Below the pieces are notes generated by a model. The model saw only the letters and a list, made by a program, of their open reading frames with translations, was not told the DNA's origin and ran no database searches. 64,000 nt of DNA from Glycomyces niveus (GTDB lineage: Bacteria; Actinomycetota; Actinomycetes; Mycobacteriales; Micromonosporaceae): assembly GCF_017592475.1 (NCBI RefSeq), contig NZ_JAGFNP010000015.1, positions 93,810 through 157,809 of the forward strand, read 5' to 3'. The translations under genes were made by a program, and so were the position numbers. Below are positions 44,338-52,832 of this stretch, in pieces. Positions within the stretch are counted from its first letter, which is position 1, and each line of letters opens with the position of its first letter.

Positions 44338-44423
44338 GATCGAACCCCGGGCCACCCACCGCGCCTACAGTCGCGGCAGCCCCGCTTTCGCTTCCACACC
44401 TGCCTCGCGCAGAAGGAGAAACC

Positions 44424-45305
44424 ATGAGCGACCCGTCGCTTTCGGCGCTCGGCCGCACCGTCGATCCCCGCCGGATCGGTGCGAACACCGCGCCCGCCCA
44501 GCACGGACCGGCCGGCCACGGCGCCCCCACCGTCTTCGACATCCGCGGCGTCAACGTCTACTACGGCGCCTACAAGGCCGTCAAAGACGTGAACTTCACC
44601 GTCGCCAAGAACGAGATCACCGCCCTCATCGGCCCCTCGGGCTGCGGCAAGTCCACCCTGCTGCGCTCCCTCAACCGCATGAACGACCTCATCCCCGGCG
44701 CCCGCGTCGAAGGCACGGTCTCCTACCACGGCAAGGACGTCTACGCCGCCGGCGTCGACCCCGTCGAGGTCCGCCGCCGCATCGGCATGGTCTTCCAGAA
44801 GGCCAATCCCTTCCCCAAGTCCATCTTCGACAACGTCGCCTACGGCCCCCGCATCCACGGCGTCCCCCGCGCCGAACGCGAGGCCATCGTCGAGGACTCC
44901 CTCAAGAAGGCCGCCCTCTGGGACGAGGTCAAGGACAAGCTCAAGCAGAGCGCCCTCGCCCTCTCCGGCGGCCAGCAGCAGCGCCTGTGCATCGCCCGCA
45001 CCATCGCGCTCGCGCCCGAAGTGGTCCTCATGGACGAGCCGTGCTCCGCGCTCGACCCGATCGCCACGGCCCGCATCGAGGAGCTCATGGTCGACCTCGC
45101 CAAGCAGTTCACCATCGTCATCGTCACCCACAACATGCAGCAGGCCGCGCGCGTCTCCGACAAGACCGCGTTCTTCTCCACCGAGGTGAACGAGCAGAGC
45201 GACACCCGCACCGGCGTCCTCGTCGAGTTCGACGACACCCAGCGGATCTTCACCACCCCCTCCGACGAGCGCACCGAGAACTACGTCACCGGCCGCTTCG
45301 GATAG
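44424..45305 (+). CDS. pstB: Phosphate ABC transporter ATP-binding protein
   Basis: 293 residues with GAAGGAGAAA upstream. Walker A GPSGCGKST, NRMNDLIPGARVEG, LSGGQQQRLCIARTI signature and Walker B VVLMDEPCSALDP followed by THNMQQAARVSDKTAFF are typical of PstB. The N-terminal ~38 residues before VNVYYGAYKAV are an extra linker. It powers phosphate import by PstC-PstA. Unlike most bacteria, it is not downstream of pstSCA but transcribed toward it. Confidence 0.95.
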   Translation: MSDPSLSALGRTVDPRRIGANTAPAQHGPAGHGAPTVFDIRGVNVYYGAYKAVKDVNFTVAKNEITALIGPSGCGKSTLLRSLNRMNDLIPGARVEGTVSYHGKDVYAAGVDPVEVRRRIGMVFQKANPFPKSIFDNVAYGPRIHGVPRAEREAIVEDSLKKAALWDEVKDKLKQSALALSGGQQQRLCIARTIALAPEVVLMDEPCSALDPIATARIEELMVDLAKQFTIVIVTHNMQQAARVSDKTAFFSTEVNEQSDTRTGVLVEFDDTQRIFTTPSDERTENYVTGRFG

Positions 45306-45319
45306 GCGGACAACGACAA

Positions 45320-45354
45320 AGGGCCGGCCCCGCCATTGCGGCGGGGCCGGCCCT
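45320..45354. terminator. Bidirectional terminator between pstB and pstA
   Basis: A 15-bp perfect hairpin (AGGGCCGGCCCCGCC and its complement) lies between the convergent genes. Confidence 0.85.
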
Positions 45355-45376
45355 CTCGGTGTAGAGACCGTTCCGA

Positions 45377-46267
45377 CTAGCGCTTGTCGATCGCGAACCG
45401 CGCCGCGATCACCCGCGACACGATCGTGAACAGGAAGACGATCGCGATCAAGGTCAGCGCCGCGCCCCAGGCGCGCTCCTGCGACGCCGCGAACGGCTGC
45501 GTCGCGTTCCGGTAGATCTGCGCCGCCAGCGTCGTGTTCTCGCCGTAGAACAGGTCCGGCTTGTAGATGTACGTGAGGCCCACGGTCACGATGATCGGCG
45601 CGGTCTCACCGGCCGCGCGCGCCACCGCCAGCAGCGCGCCCGAGGTGATCCCCGACGACGCCGACGGCAGCACCACGCTCATCGTCGTGCGCCACTTCCG
45701 CGCGCCCAGCCCCGCCGACGCCTGCCGCAGCTCGTCGGGCACCAGCCGCAGCATCTCCTCTGCCGAGCGGATCACGATCGGCAGCATCAGGCACGCCAGC
45801 GCCAGCGAACCGCCGAAGCCGACCTTCTCGCCGATCACCACCACGTACGCCACGTAGATGAACAGGCCCATCACGATCGACGGCACACCCGTCATGACGT
45901 CGGCCATCGTCCGGATGAACCGCGCCAGCGGCTTGTTCTTCCCGTACTCGTTCAGGTACACCGCGCCGAGCACGCCGATCGGGATCGCGATCAACGCCGC
46001 CATACCCGTGATCGCGAGCGTGCCCAGGATCGCCGGGCCCATGCCCGGGCCCTCGGTGCGGTAGTTCCGCGGGATCTCCTCGGTGAAGAACGCCAGGCTC
46101 AGCGCCGAACCGCCACGGGTGACGACCTCCCACGCGACCAGCAGCAGCGGCAGCGCCGCGATGAGCACGCACAGGCCGATCAGCAGCGTCGCCGTGCGGT
46201 TGGCGAACGCCCGCCGCTTCGACAGATTGCGCCCCGTCAGGTCCGGGGCGGTGTTGAGGCTCGTCAT
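45377..46267 (-). CDS. pstA: Phosphate ABC transporter permease PstA
   Basis: 296 residues from ATG 46267, which overlaps the pstC stop (ATGA). Six membrane segments and the EAA-type loop (LRQASAGLGARKWRTTMSVVLPSA) are visible. With PstC it forms the phosphate channel. Last gene of pstSCA. Confidence 0.94.
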   Translation of the reverse strand: MTSLNTAPDLTGRNLSKRRAFANRTATLLIGLCVLIAALPLLLVAWEVVTRGGSALSLAFFTEEIPRNYRTEGPGMGPAILGTLAITGMAALIAIPIGVLGAVYLNEYGKNKPLARFIRTMADVMTGVPSIVMGLFIYVAYVVVIGEKVGFGGSLALACLMLPIVIRSAEEMLRLVPDELRQASAGLGARKWRTTMSVVLPSASSGITSGALLAVARAAGETAPIIVTVGLTYIYKPDLFYGENTTLAAQIYRNATQPFAASQERAWGAALTLIAIVFLFTIVSRVIAARFAIDKR

Positions 46268-47253
46268 GAGTGGGCCCCCTTCATCTTGATCTCCGCGCGG
46301 CGGACCACCACGCGGGCGAGGAAGTTGATGATCACGGTGATGGCGAACAGCTCCACGCCGATCGCGATGAGCGCGTCCTGGTGCAGGCCGCTCGACTCGC
46401 CCCACTGCTGCGCGATGATCGCCGCCATCGTGTTGCCGGGCTCGAACAGGTTGGCGGACATGGACGTCGCGCCGCCGATGACCAGCGCCACCGCGATGGT
46501 CTCGCCCATCGCGCGGCCCAGGCCCAGCATCGACGCGCCCACCAGGCCCCCGAAGGAGTGGGGGAGGATCGCGCCCTTGACCATCTCCCAGCGCGTCGCG
46601 CCGAGCGCGTACGCGGCCTGCTTGTCGGTCTCGGGCACGGTCGCGAACACCTCCCGCGCGATCGAGGTGATGATCGGGATCGCCATGATCGCCAGCACCA
46701 GCGCCGCGGTGATGTAGTTGCGGCCGGTGTTGGAGTCGTCGAAGATGGCGTTCAAGCCGGGCACCGGCGACACGAGGTTCGCGAACCCCTGGTACGCCGG
46801 CGTGATCACCGGCACCACCACCAGGATCGCGACCAGGCCGAACACCACCGAGGGCACGGTGGCGAGCAGGTCGATCACGGTCACGATGTACTTGCGGGTG
46901 CGGCGGTGCGCCACCTCGGTGATGAACAGCGCGATGCCGATCGACACCGGCACGGCGATGATCATCGCGATCAGCGAGGTGACCAGCGTCCCGTACAGCA
47001 TCGGGAACGTGCCGAACACGTCGTCGTTGGGCGCCCAACGGGTGCCTGTGATGAAGCCGAGCAGGCCCTCCTCCTCGAACGCGGGCCAGCCGCGCAGCGA
47101 GGTCGTCACCAGGATCAGGCCCAGCACGGCCAGGACGGTCAGCCCGGCCGCCGTCACGAGGGCCCGGAAGCCCCAGTCGGCCCGGCGGGAGCGGGCCTCG
47201 CCGCCGAGGTCGACCTCGGCGGGGGCTTCGGGGGTAGCGGTTGCGGTCACGGT
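46264..47253 (-). CDS. pstC: Phosphate ABC transporter permease PstC
   Basis: 329 residues from GTG 47253, chosen for GGAGAGAGAA just upstream. Six membrane segments, the EAA-like ALGATRWEMVKGAILPHSFG, and the GTRWAPNDDVFGTFPMLYGT loop are typical PstC. It pairs with PstA. Confidence 0.94.
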   Translation of the reverse strand, partial: TVTATATPEAPAEVDLGGEARSRRADWGFRALVTAAGLTVLAVLGLILVTTSLRGWPAFEEEGLLGFITGTRWAPNDDVFGTFPMLYGTLVTSLIAMIIAVPVSIGIALFITEVAHRRTRKYIVTVIDLLATVPSVVFGLVAILVVVPVITPAYQGFANLVSPVPGLNAIFDDSNTGRNYITAALVLAIMAIPIITSIAREVFATVPETDKQAAYALGATRWEMVKGAILPHSFGGLVGASMLGLGRAMGETIAVALVIGGATSMSANLFEPGNTMAAIIAQQWGESSGLHQDALIAIGVELFAITVIINFLARVVVRRAEIKMKGAHS

Positions 47254-47332
47254 TCTCTCTCCGGTCTCGTCAGCGGAACGGCCGAAAACCCCAGCGGCGC
47301 GCTGGCCGTTGGGGTGTTCGGATCCGGGGTTC

Positions 47333-48397
47333 CTAGTCGGCAATCGTCGAGTTCAGCGCTTCGACGGCCTGGTCGCGCAGGCCGGTGGGCAGCGCCGCGA
47401 AGTTGTTCTCGGCGGCCAGGTCCTGGCCGTCGGTGAGCAGGTAGTTGACGAACTCCTTGACGCCGGCGGCGACGTTCGGGTCGTCGTACTCGGTGCGGAT
47501 GAGGATGTACGTCGGCGCGGTGATCGGGTAGGCCTCGGCGCCGGCCGCGTTCAGCGGGTTGTAGGAGAGGTCGGCTTCGACCTGGGCCCCGTCGAGCGCG
47601 GCGGTCGCGCCCTCGAGCGTCGGGGCGATGAAGGCGCCGTCGGCGTTCTCGATGGAGGCGGTCACCAGGCCGGACTCGGTGGCGTCGGCGAGGTCGACGT
47701 AGCCGATCGCGCCCTCGGTGTCCTGGATGATCTGCGCGACACCGGTGTTCTTCTCACCGGCGACGGCGTTGCCCGGCCACTCGATGGTGTCGCCCGAGCC
47801 GAGGGTCCACACGTCGGGGGACGCGGCCTCGAGGAACTTCGAGAAGTTCGTGGTGGTGCCCGAGCCGTCCGAGCGGACCGCGAGCGTGATCGCGGTGTCC
47901 GGCAGGGTCGCGTCCGGGTTGGCGGCCGCGATCGTCGGGTCGTTCCAAGTGGTGACGGTGCCGCCGAAGATCCCGGCCAGGACGTCCTGGGGGAGCTGCA
48001 GGGCGTCGACGCCGGGCAGGTTGTAGGAGACCGTGATGGGCGCGGCCACGGTCGGGATGTACTGGAAGGAGCCGGCCTCGACGCCGTCGTCGTCCTTGAC
48101 CAGGGAGTCGGTGCCCGCGAAGTCGTTCAGGCCCTCGCCGAACTCGGACTTGCCGGTGCCGGAGCCGGTCGCGTTGTAGCTCACCATGAGGTCGGGGTTC
48201 ACTTCGGCGTAGGCCTCGATGGCCGCCGCGTAGAAGGCGTCGGGGAAGCTCGCGCCCGAGGCGTTGATCTCGCCGCTGGCCAGGTCGCCCGAGCCGCCCT
48301 CTTCGTCGCCACCGCCGCCGCAGGCCGCCAGGCCGAAAGCGAGGGTGCCGGCGGTGATGCCGCCGATGATGGCTCTGCGGTTCAGTTTCATGTTCAC
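47333..48397 (-). CDS. pstS: Phosphate-binding lipoprotein
   Basis: 354 residues from GTG 48397 (ATG 48391 also possible). The signal peptide ends in FGLAAC, with the lipid-bearing cysteine near residue 26, followed by a glycine/acid linker. ASGASFPDAFYAAAIEAYA and VRSDGSGTTTNFSKFL are PstS marks that bind phosphate oxygen atoms. First gene of pstSCA, with a PHO-box-like repeat upstream. Confidence 0.95.
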   Translation of the reverse strand: MNMKLNRRAIIGGITAGTLAFGLAACGGGGDEEGGSGDLASGEINASGASFPDAFYAAAIEAYAEVNPDLMVSYNATGSGTGKSEFGEGLNDFAGTDSLVKDDDGVEAGSFQYIPTVAAPITVSYNLPGVDALQLPQDVLAGIFGGTVTTWNDPTIAAANPDATLPDTAITLAVRSDGSGTTTNFSKFLEAASPDVWTLGSGDTIEWPGNAVAGEKNTGVAQIIQDTEGAIGYVDLADATESGLVTASIENADGAFIAPTLEGATAALDGAQVEADLSYNPLNAAGAEAYPITAPTYILIRTEYDDPNVAAGVKEFVNYLLTDGQDLAAENNFAALPTGLRDQAVEALNSTIAD

Positions 48398-48492
48398 AGC
48401 TGGTCTCTACTCCGTCTCCCGGCGGTCGGCCGGGCTACTGCTTCACTGTCCGCAACCATCAAAGCCAGACCCGGTGTTCACCCGCTGACTTG

Positions 48493-48513
48493 GAGTTGAA
48501 CTCAAGGTGAACG
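48493..48513 (-). promoter_or_regulatory. PHO-box-like direct repeat upstream of pstS
   Basis: On the minus strand GTTCACC is followed 11 bases later by GTTCAAC, matching the 11-nt direct-repeat form of actinomycete PHO boxes. It lies 96 bases before the start of pstS. A single extra GTTCACC-like copy lies near 48475 on the opposite strand. Confidence 0.65.
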
Positions 48514-48609
48514 ACTGAGCGCGATTCGCAACAGTGCCGCGGGAGCGATCGGAGACACCGCCCTGAACAGGCGGTTTTACCGGGTCTCGCCCCGGTTGTG
48601 ACCTGACCG

Positions 48610-49257
48610 TTATGAACGGTCCAGGTGAACATCCCCTGTCACGAGGTACACCACCTGGTGCGAGATGCGGACGGCGTGGTCGCCGAACCGCTCGAAGAAC
48701 CGCGCCAGGAGCGCCACGTCGACCGCCGTCTGCGGCCCGTACCCCAGGTCCGGCAGCTGCGCGTGGATGCGCTGCTGGATCGCGTCGAGCTCGTCGTCGT
48801 CGAGCCCCATCTGCGTCGCCAGGAGGTGGTCGCGCTCCTCGAGGACCGTCACGAGCTTCTGGGAGAGGTGCACCGCCGCCGCGCCCATCGCCGCGAAGTC
48901 CGCCCGCAGCGAATCGGGGATCACCGGCACGGGCGCGCGCAGCAGCACCGACTTCGCCACGTGCTTCGCCAGGTCGCCCATCCGCTCGAGGTCCACCGAG
49001 ATCCGCACGGCCCCGAGCACGAACCGCAGGTCGGTCGCGACCGGGTCGTACTGCGTCATCAGCTCCACGATCCTGTCGTCCACCCGGAACTGCAGGGCGT
49101 TCACCTGCTCGTCCGCCGCCACCACGGCCTCGGCCGCGGCCGTGTCGGACTCGAGCAGCGCCGCCGCGGCCTTCTCGACCGCGTCGCCGACCCTGCGGGC
49201 CATCTCGACCAGCAGCTCATTGAGCTCGTTGAGATGCACGTGGAAGACATTCGCCAT
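48610..49257 (-). CDS. phoU: Phosphate transport system regulator
   Basis: 215 residues with two PhoU three-helix repeats; metal-binding clusters are visible as DLERMGDLAKHVAKS (E/R-x-x-D) and ARFFERFGDHAVRISHQ. PhoU damps phosphate uptake and PhoR signalling. It lies upstream of pstSCA on the same strand but is separated from it by the pstS promoter region. Confidence 0.95.
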   Translation of the reverse strand: MANVFHVHLNELNELLVEMARRVGDAVEKAAAALLESDTAAAEAVVAADEQVNALQFRVDDRIVELMTQYDPVATDLRFVLGAVRISVDLERMGDLAKHVAKSVLLRAPVPVIPDSLRADFAAMGAAAVHLSQKLVTVLEERDHLLATQMGLDDDELDAIQQRIHAQLPDLGYGPQTAVDVALLARFFERFGDHAVRISHQVVYLVTGDVHLDRS

Positions 49258-49416
49258 AGTGGACCAATCGAGGTTGGAAGCGCCGGATTCGTCCCCAGTC
49301 TAGGCACCGGGGCGCCGCCCCAGGCTCCCCCCGCTGGGAAACTCCGAGCGAACACGCCTGGACGAGCGGCGTTAGAGTGAATGCGACCGACGAACGATCC
49401 CCATGGAGCGGACCAG

Positions 49417-50154
49417 ATGACCTACCCCTCGCAGCCGGGCTACCCGGCGCCGCAGTACGGCGGCCAGCCCCCGCAGCAGCCGCAGCAGAACAACCTGTGG
49501 CTCATCGGCGGGGCGGTGCTCACGGTCCTCATCGTCATCATGACCGTGATCCTGCTCGTGGTGCAGGGCACGCAGAACGACAGCAACAGCGGCGACGGGG
49601 GCGAGGACCCCAGCGGCGGCACGAACGAGACCGGCGACGACGGTGGGAACGACGGGGGCGATGACGGCGGCGACGACGGGGGCTCCGGCCCAGTCGAGCT
49701 GACCTCGGACGCCTGCGACGCCTACGACTTCGGCTCGTTCGAGGACACGTACGGCGCCCTCGACGACACCTCGCGATCCGAGTCCAGCTACAACGGCTTC
49801 GGCTCGGTCGACTGCTCGTTCTACAACAGCGACTCCACCGGCGTGACCCTCCAAATCTCGGACTACGAGACCGCGGAGGACGCGAGCTACTTGATCGAGT
49901 CGATCCCCGACTACTACAACGAGGACAACGGCTACGAGCTCTCCGAGTACACCGAGCTCGGCGACGTCGGCTACATCTACACACAGGACAGCGACGGCTG
50001 GAAGAGCATCTACATCCACGTCGTCACCGGCAGCCTGGAAGTCAAGGTCAACACGACCCTGTGGGACACCGAGAGCATCGATGAAGCCGCCGCCACCGCG
50101 GTGCTCGAGGACTTCATCACCCAGTCCAACGAGATGTTCGCCGACCTCGTCTAA
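49417..50154 (+). CDS. Membrane-anchored secreted protein with Gly/Asp-rich linker
   Basis: 245 residues from ATG 49417 (GGAG upstream). A Pro/Gln-rich cytoplasmic stretch (PSQPGYPAPQYGGQPPQQPQ) precedes one membrane helix (LIGGAVLTVLIVIMTVILLV), then a low-complexity Asp/Gly linker and an outer domain with two cysteines (near TSDACDAYDFG and VDCSFYNS) that may form a disulfide. It resembles DUF3558-like actinobacterial envelope proteins in layout only. Function unknown. Confidence 0.7.
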   Translation: MTYPSQPGYPAPQYGGQPPQQPQQNNLWLIGGAVLTVLIVIMTVILLVVQGTQNDSNSGDGGEDPSGGTNETGDDGGNDGGDDGGDDGGSGPVELTSDACDAYDFGSFEDTYGALDDTSRSESSYNGFGSVDCSFYNSDSTGVTLQISDYETAEDASYLIESIPDYYNEDNGYELSEYTELGDVGYIYTQDSDGWKSIYIHVVTGSLEVKVNTTLWDTESIDEAAATAVLEDFITQSNEMFADLV

Positions 50155-50160
50155 GGCAGC

Positions 50161-50197
50161 AGCGGGGCCCGGCGGACATCGGCCGCCGGGCCCCGCT
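50161..50197 (+). terminator. Intrinsic terminator hairpin
   Basis: A 15-bp perfect hairpin (AGCGGGGCCCGGCGG and its complement) lies just after the preceding gene. Confidence 0.75.
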
Positions 50198-50252
50198 CCA
50201 CGTCTTCCCGGGAAACCAAAAAAGAGGCCCTGTGACCAGGACCTCTTGTGTG

Positions 50253-50290
50253 GTGCGCCGCCAGGGACTCGAACCCCGAACCCGCTGATT
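50253..50290 (-). repeat. attL of AICE (38-bp copy of tRNA-Lys 3' end)
   Basis: The 38 bases match 61858-61895 exactly and correspond to the 3' half of tRNA-Lys(CUU), from the anticodon loop to the discriminator base. The mismatch beginning at 50291 defines the core end. With attR it marks an element integrated into the tRNA. Confidence 0.93.
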
Positions 50291-50436
50291 TAGCGTCAAC
50301 TGGCTATTGACGGCTAACTTTGCTGGTAGATGGTCATGTGAGGTTCATTCGGGTGGACTCCGGCTGGTGCGGTTGCTGTACTTTCCTGCTGTACCCCGAC
50401 CGTTCGGCTTCCCGCATTCTCAGGAGAAGGAGCACG
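50291..50436. other. Region inside attL, no gene supported
   Basis: Starts with element-internal sequence (TAGCGTCAACTGGC...) after the core. It may hold the recombinase arm sites and the promoter for the IF2_N-like gene. Nothing else is recognised. Confidence 0.35.
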
Positions 50437-50721
50437 ATGGGCAAACACAGACTCAGTCCCTTTGAGGAGCCTCCTGAGCCTCGTCTTCGGGTCCACGAGC
50501 TTGCCAAAGACCTCGGTGTAACGTCTCGGGGTCTCCTTAGCTTCTTTGCTCGTGAAGGCATCTCCGTTCGGTCTGCCTCTAGCTTCCTTGATGCGGAGGC
50601 CGAAGACTTGGCTCGTTCGGTTGCTGCGGCGCCAGCGAGCCGATCGGATGAGGTAGTTCCTGGCACATCGGTAGGCGTTGGTCGCATGGGGCGACATGCA
50701 AGACCTTCCGATCCAGGTTGA
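50437..50721 (+). CDS. Small protein with translation factor IF-2 N-terminal-like domain
   Basis: 94 residues from ATG 50437 (AGGAGAAGGAG upstream). The segment RVHELAKDLGVTSRGLLSFF, then GISVRSASSFLD, is the IF2_N fold (PF04760) seen at the N-terminus of IF-2, where it binds the ribosome. It stands alone here next to attL. Its role is unknown; a translational or nucleic-acid-binding function is inferred only from the fold. Its end overlaps a tRNA-Ser-like fragment. Confidence 0.65.
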   Translation: MGKHRLSPFEEPPEPRLRVHELAKDLGVTSRGLLSFFAREGISVRSASSFLDAEAEDLARSVAAAPASRSDEVVPGTSVGVGRMGRHARPSDPG

Positions 50722-50797
50722 GCTGGTCTAGAACCCGCCTGCTAAGCGGGTTTCGGGTGATACCCGATCATGGGTTCAAATCCCATATCCTCCGCCA
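50716..50797 (+). pseudogene. tRNA-Ser(GCU)-like 3' fragment with encoded CCA
   Basis: The 3' two-thirds fold as a class II tRNA: anticodon arm CCCGC-CTGCTAA-GCGGG (anticodon GCU), long variable arm TCGGGT-gata-CCCGA, T-arm ATGGG-TTCAAAT-CCCAT, acceptor strand ATCCTCC, discriminator G and encoded CCA. The matching 5' acceptor GGAGGAT is absent upstream, and the D-arm is imperfect. It is likely a partial tRNA, possibly a relic of an earlier integration or recombination. Confidence 0.6.
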
Positions 50798-50799
50798 GT

Positions 50800-50842
50800 G
50801 GCCCCGTTGACCAGCCTAAACGCTGAACCAACGGGGCCTTTC
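50800..50842 (+). terminator. Intrinsic terminator after the tRNA-Ser-like fragment
   Basis: GGCCCCGTTG and CAACGGGGCC pair around a 19-base loop, followed by TTT. Confidence 0.7.
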
Positions 50843-51027
50843 GTTTGTCCGGTTTCGCCCGCTCGTGACCGGTCTTGTCCCTTGCTTGCGGTGCACAAGC
50901 GGCGCGGCCCTTTGAAAACTCCAGCACGATCCCTAGCGAGATTCGAACTGCTGCGGTCTGGGTGATCGCGTCGTCCAATCTTGCCCAGTCGACAACGAAA
51001 CCGGAAGTCGAGCCTTATCGTGATCGC

Positions 51028-51411
51028 ATGGACAAGATGTTCCAGAAATCCGATGCCGCCCCTGAGAGTGACTACGTACTCAGGGAACTCATAGGGATCG
51101 CCGAGAAGAGCGAGGTCCGTATCTCACTGTGCGTCAACACAACTGATGCTCGCGTTACTGGTGAACTGATGAGTTCTCAGGCCTGGCTGGCAGAGTTGAA
51201 GAAAGCACTGGTTGAGCCTGGGCATGTTGCCGCTGATCAGTGGGCGGTCCCGCGATTCAAGCCCGGCGGCACCTTGAACGGGGACAACTACTTTCTTCAC
51301 CTGAGAAATGCTCAAATTATCGATGAGTTCGGTGCCAGGGGCGAGAGGGAAGCACCGTTCTGGCGCGGGCGGGTCTCCGAAATCTGGGGATGGCAGCTAG
51401 TCACCTTGTAG
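51028..51411 (+). CDS. Hypothetical gas-vesicle-unrelated actinobacterial protein
   Basis: 127 residues from ATG 51028. The pattern VRISLCVNTTDARVTGELMS looks like a strand-turn-strand core seen in some small actinobacterial proteins, followed by YFLHLRNAQII. No membrane segment or catalytic motif. Codon use is less GC-rich than the core genome, as in the rest of the element. Confidence 0.5.
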   Translation: MDKMFQKSDAAPESDYVLRELIGIAEKSEVRISLCVNTTDARVTGELMSSQAWLAELKKALVEPGHVAADQWAVPRFKPGGTLNGDNYFLHLRNAQIIDEFGARGEREAPFWRGRVSEIWGWQLVTL

Positions 51412-51822
51412 CTGGAGGCCGGGTTCATTGGCCGGGGGCGGGCGCGCGATACGCTCGCCCAAGCGACAGGGCGGGCCCGCAGGGATCGCCCGCAATCCGG
51501 CCTGGCCGCGCGCCCGCAGGGGTCCCCGGCCAAGGGTTCCGGCCGGAACCTTTCTTCCCATGTTCAAGGCGTCGCCCGGCCCGTGGCCGGCCGAGGACCG
51601 CCCGCAGCGAAGCGAGGACCGGACCGCAGGCCTGCCACGTGGTGCGGCCGCAAGGCCGCCTTGAAGATGTATAGAAAGTTCTCACAGGGGCCGTGGCGTG
51701 GGCTCCTGCGGTGCTGGCGCGCCGGTCAGGTCCTTATCAACCAAGCTGCCACATCGATGGAGCAACACTTTGCATCTTGGCTCAAGACTGAGTGCGGCAC
51801 AGACGCTATAGTGGCCATAGGT
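51412..51822. other. GC-rich non-coding stretch inside AICE
   Basis: 51420-51660 is extremely GC-rich with many short repeats (GGCCGG, CCCGCAG, GGCGGGC) and no supported gene; it then changes sharply to AT-richer sequence. It may contain a single- or double-strand origin, a transfer locus, or a structured RNA. I cannot decide which. Confidence 0.4.
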
Positions 51823-52374
51823 ATGAGTACTTATGACGAAGCTTTCGAAACATCGCGGGCAGCACTCGAAGAGGCGTTGCCTCGTCGGTGGTCCCATGTC
51901 CAGGCAGTAGGCAAGAAGGCCTTGCGAATTGGTCCGATCATCCTTTCGGATACGGATGCCGATACGCTTGCTATCGCAGCAGTTTTGCACGACATCGGTT
52001 ACGCGCCAAGCATTGCCGATACCGGCTTTCATCCGCTGGATGGTGCACGCTGGTTGAAGCGGCAAGGTTGGGATGACCGCATCGTGAACCTGGTTGCCAA
52101 CCACTCATGCGCATGTCTCGAGGCAGATGAGCGCGATCTTCGAGCGGACATCGAGAAGTTCCCGGACGAGAAGACGCTCACGACCGAAGCTCTGCTTTAC
52201 TGCGACATGACAACCGGGCCTGACGGTCAAGACTTCGAGATCGAGGAACGGCTCTCGGAGATCGAATCACGATACGGTCCTGAGCACCTGGTATACCGGT
52301 TCATCACGAAAGCAAAGCCTTCGCTCATCGGAAGCGTGCGGAAGATCGAGCTGGAACTCAGTCAGCCGAGATAG
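51823..52374 (+). CDS. HD-domain phosphohydrolase
   Basis: 183 residues from ATG 51823 (starts MSTYDEAFETSRAALEEALP). The HD pattern is present: H in RWSHVQAVG, then AAVLHDIGYAP (HD), then later acidic residues. Such proteins are common in AICE regulatory regions, with Nudix genes, and may clean or alter nucleotides or nucleotide signals. It converges on the Nudix gene with a 13-base overlap. Confidence 0.8.
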   Translation: MSTYDEAFETSRAALEEALPRRWSHVQAVGKKALRIGPIILSDTDADTLAIAAVLHDIGYAPSIADTGFHPLDGARWLKRQGWDDRIVNLVANHSCACLEADERDLRADIEKFPDEKTLTTEALLYCDMTTGPDGQDFEIEERLSEIESRYGPEHLVYRFITKAKPSLIGSVRKIELELSQPR

Positions 52375-52832
52375 GGCTCAGCCAGCCTCTGAAACCCATG
52401 CTTGATCCGCAGCCTCATTGAGGAGTTGATTCTCACTGAGGCTGTTTCCTCCTCGCTGAACCACTGAACCTTTAGTGACTCTTCGCTGGTCTGGATCTCG
52501 CCGCCCACCGGCACAGCTCGAAAGCAGAGTGAGAACTGCTGCCGGACTTCGCCATCGCTGTATTCCGCGAGGTGACCAGGGTCTGTATAGATCCCGATGA
52601 GGCCAGTGATCTCGATGTCGAGGCCGGTCTCCTCCTTCGCTTCGCGAACGGCCGTCTGGCTGATCGTCTCGCCGAAGTCGTGGGCGCCGCCCGGCATCGC
52701 CCAGTCCCCGTTGTCGCTTCGCTGGATCAACACGATCCTTCCGGCCCCGTCCTCGATAAACGCTGTGGTCGAAGGAACCACGCTGTTCGGTTCAGGCGCG
52801 TTCGGATTGTTGATGTGGTCGACGCGGGTCAT
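52362..52832 (-). CDS. Nudix hydrolase
   Basis: 156 residues from ATG 52832, overlapping the XRE stop (ATGA). The Nudix box (GGAHDFGETISQTA, then VREAKEETGL) has all metal-binding glutamates. The substrate is unknown; AICE Nudix proteins accompany a regulator in pSAM2-like elements and are linked to control of excision or replication. Confidence 0.9.
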   Translation of the reverse strand: MTRVDHINNPNAPEPNSVVPSTTAFIEDGAGRIVLIQRSDNGDWAMPGGAHDFGETISQTAVREAKEETGLDIEITGLIGIYTDPGHLAEYSDGEVRQQFSLCFRAVPVGGEIQTSEESLKVQWFSEEETASVRINSSMRLRIKHGFQRLAEPYLG

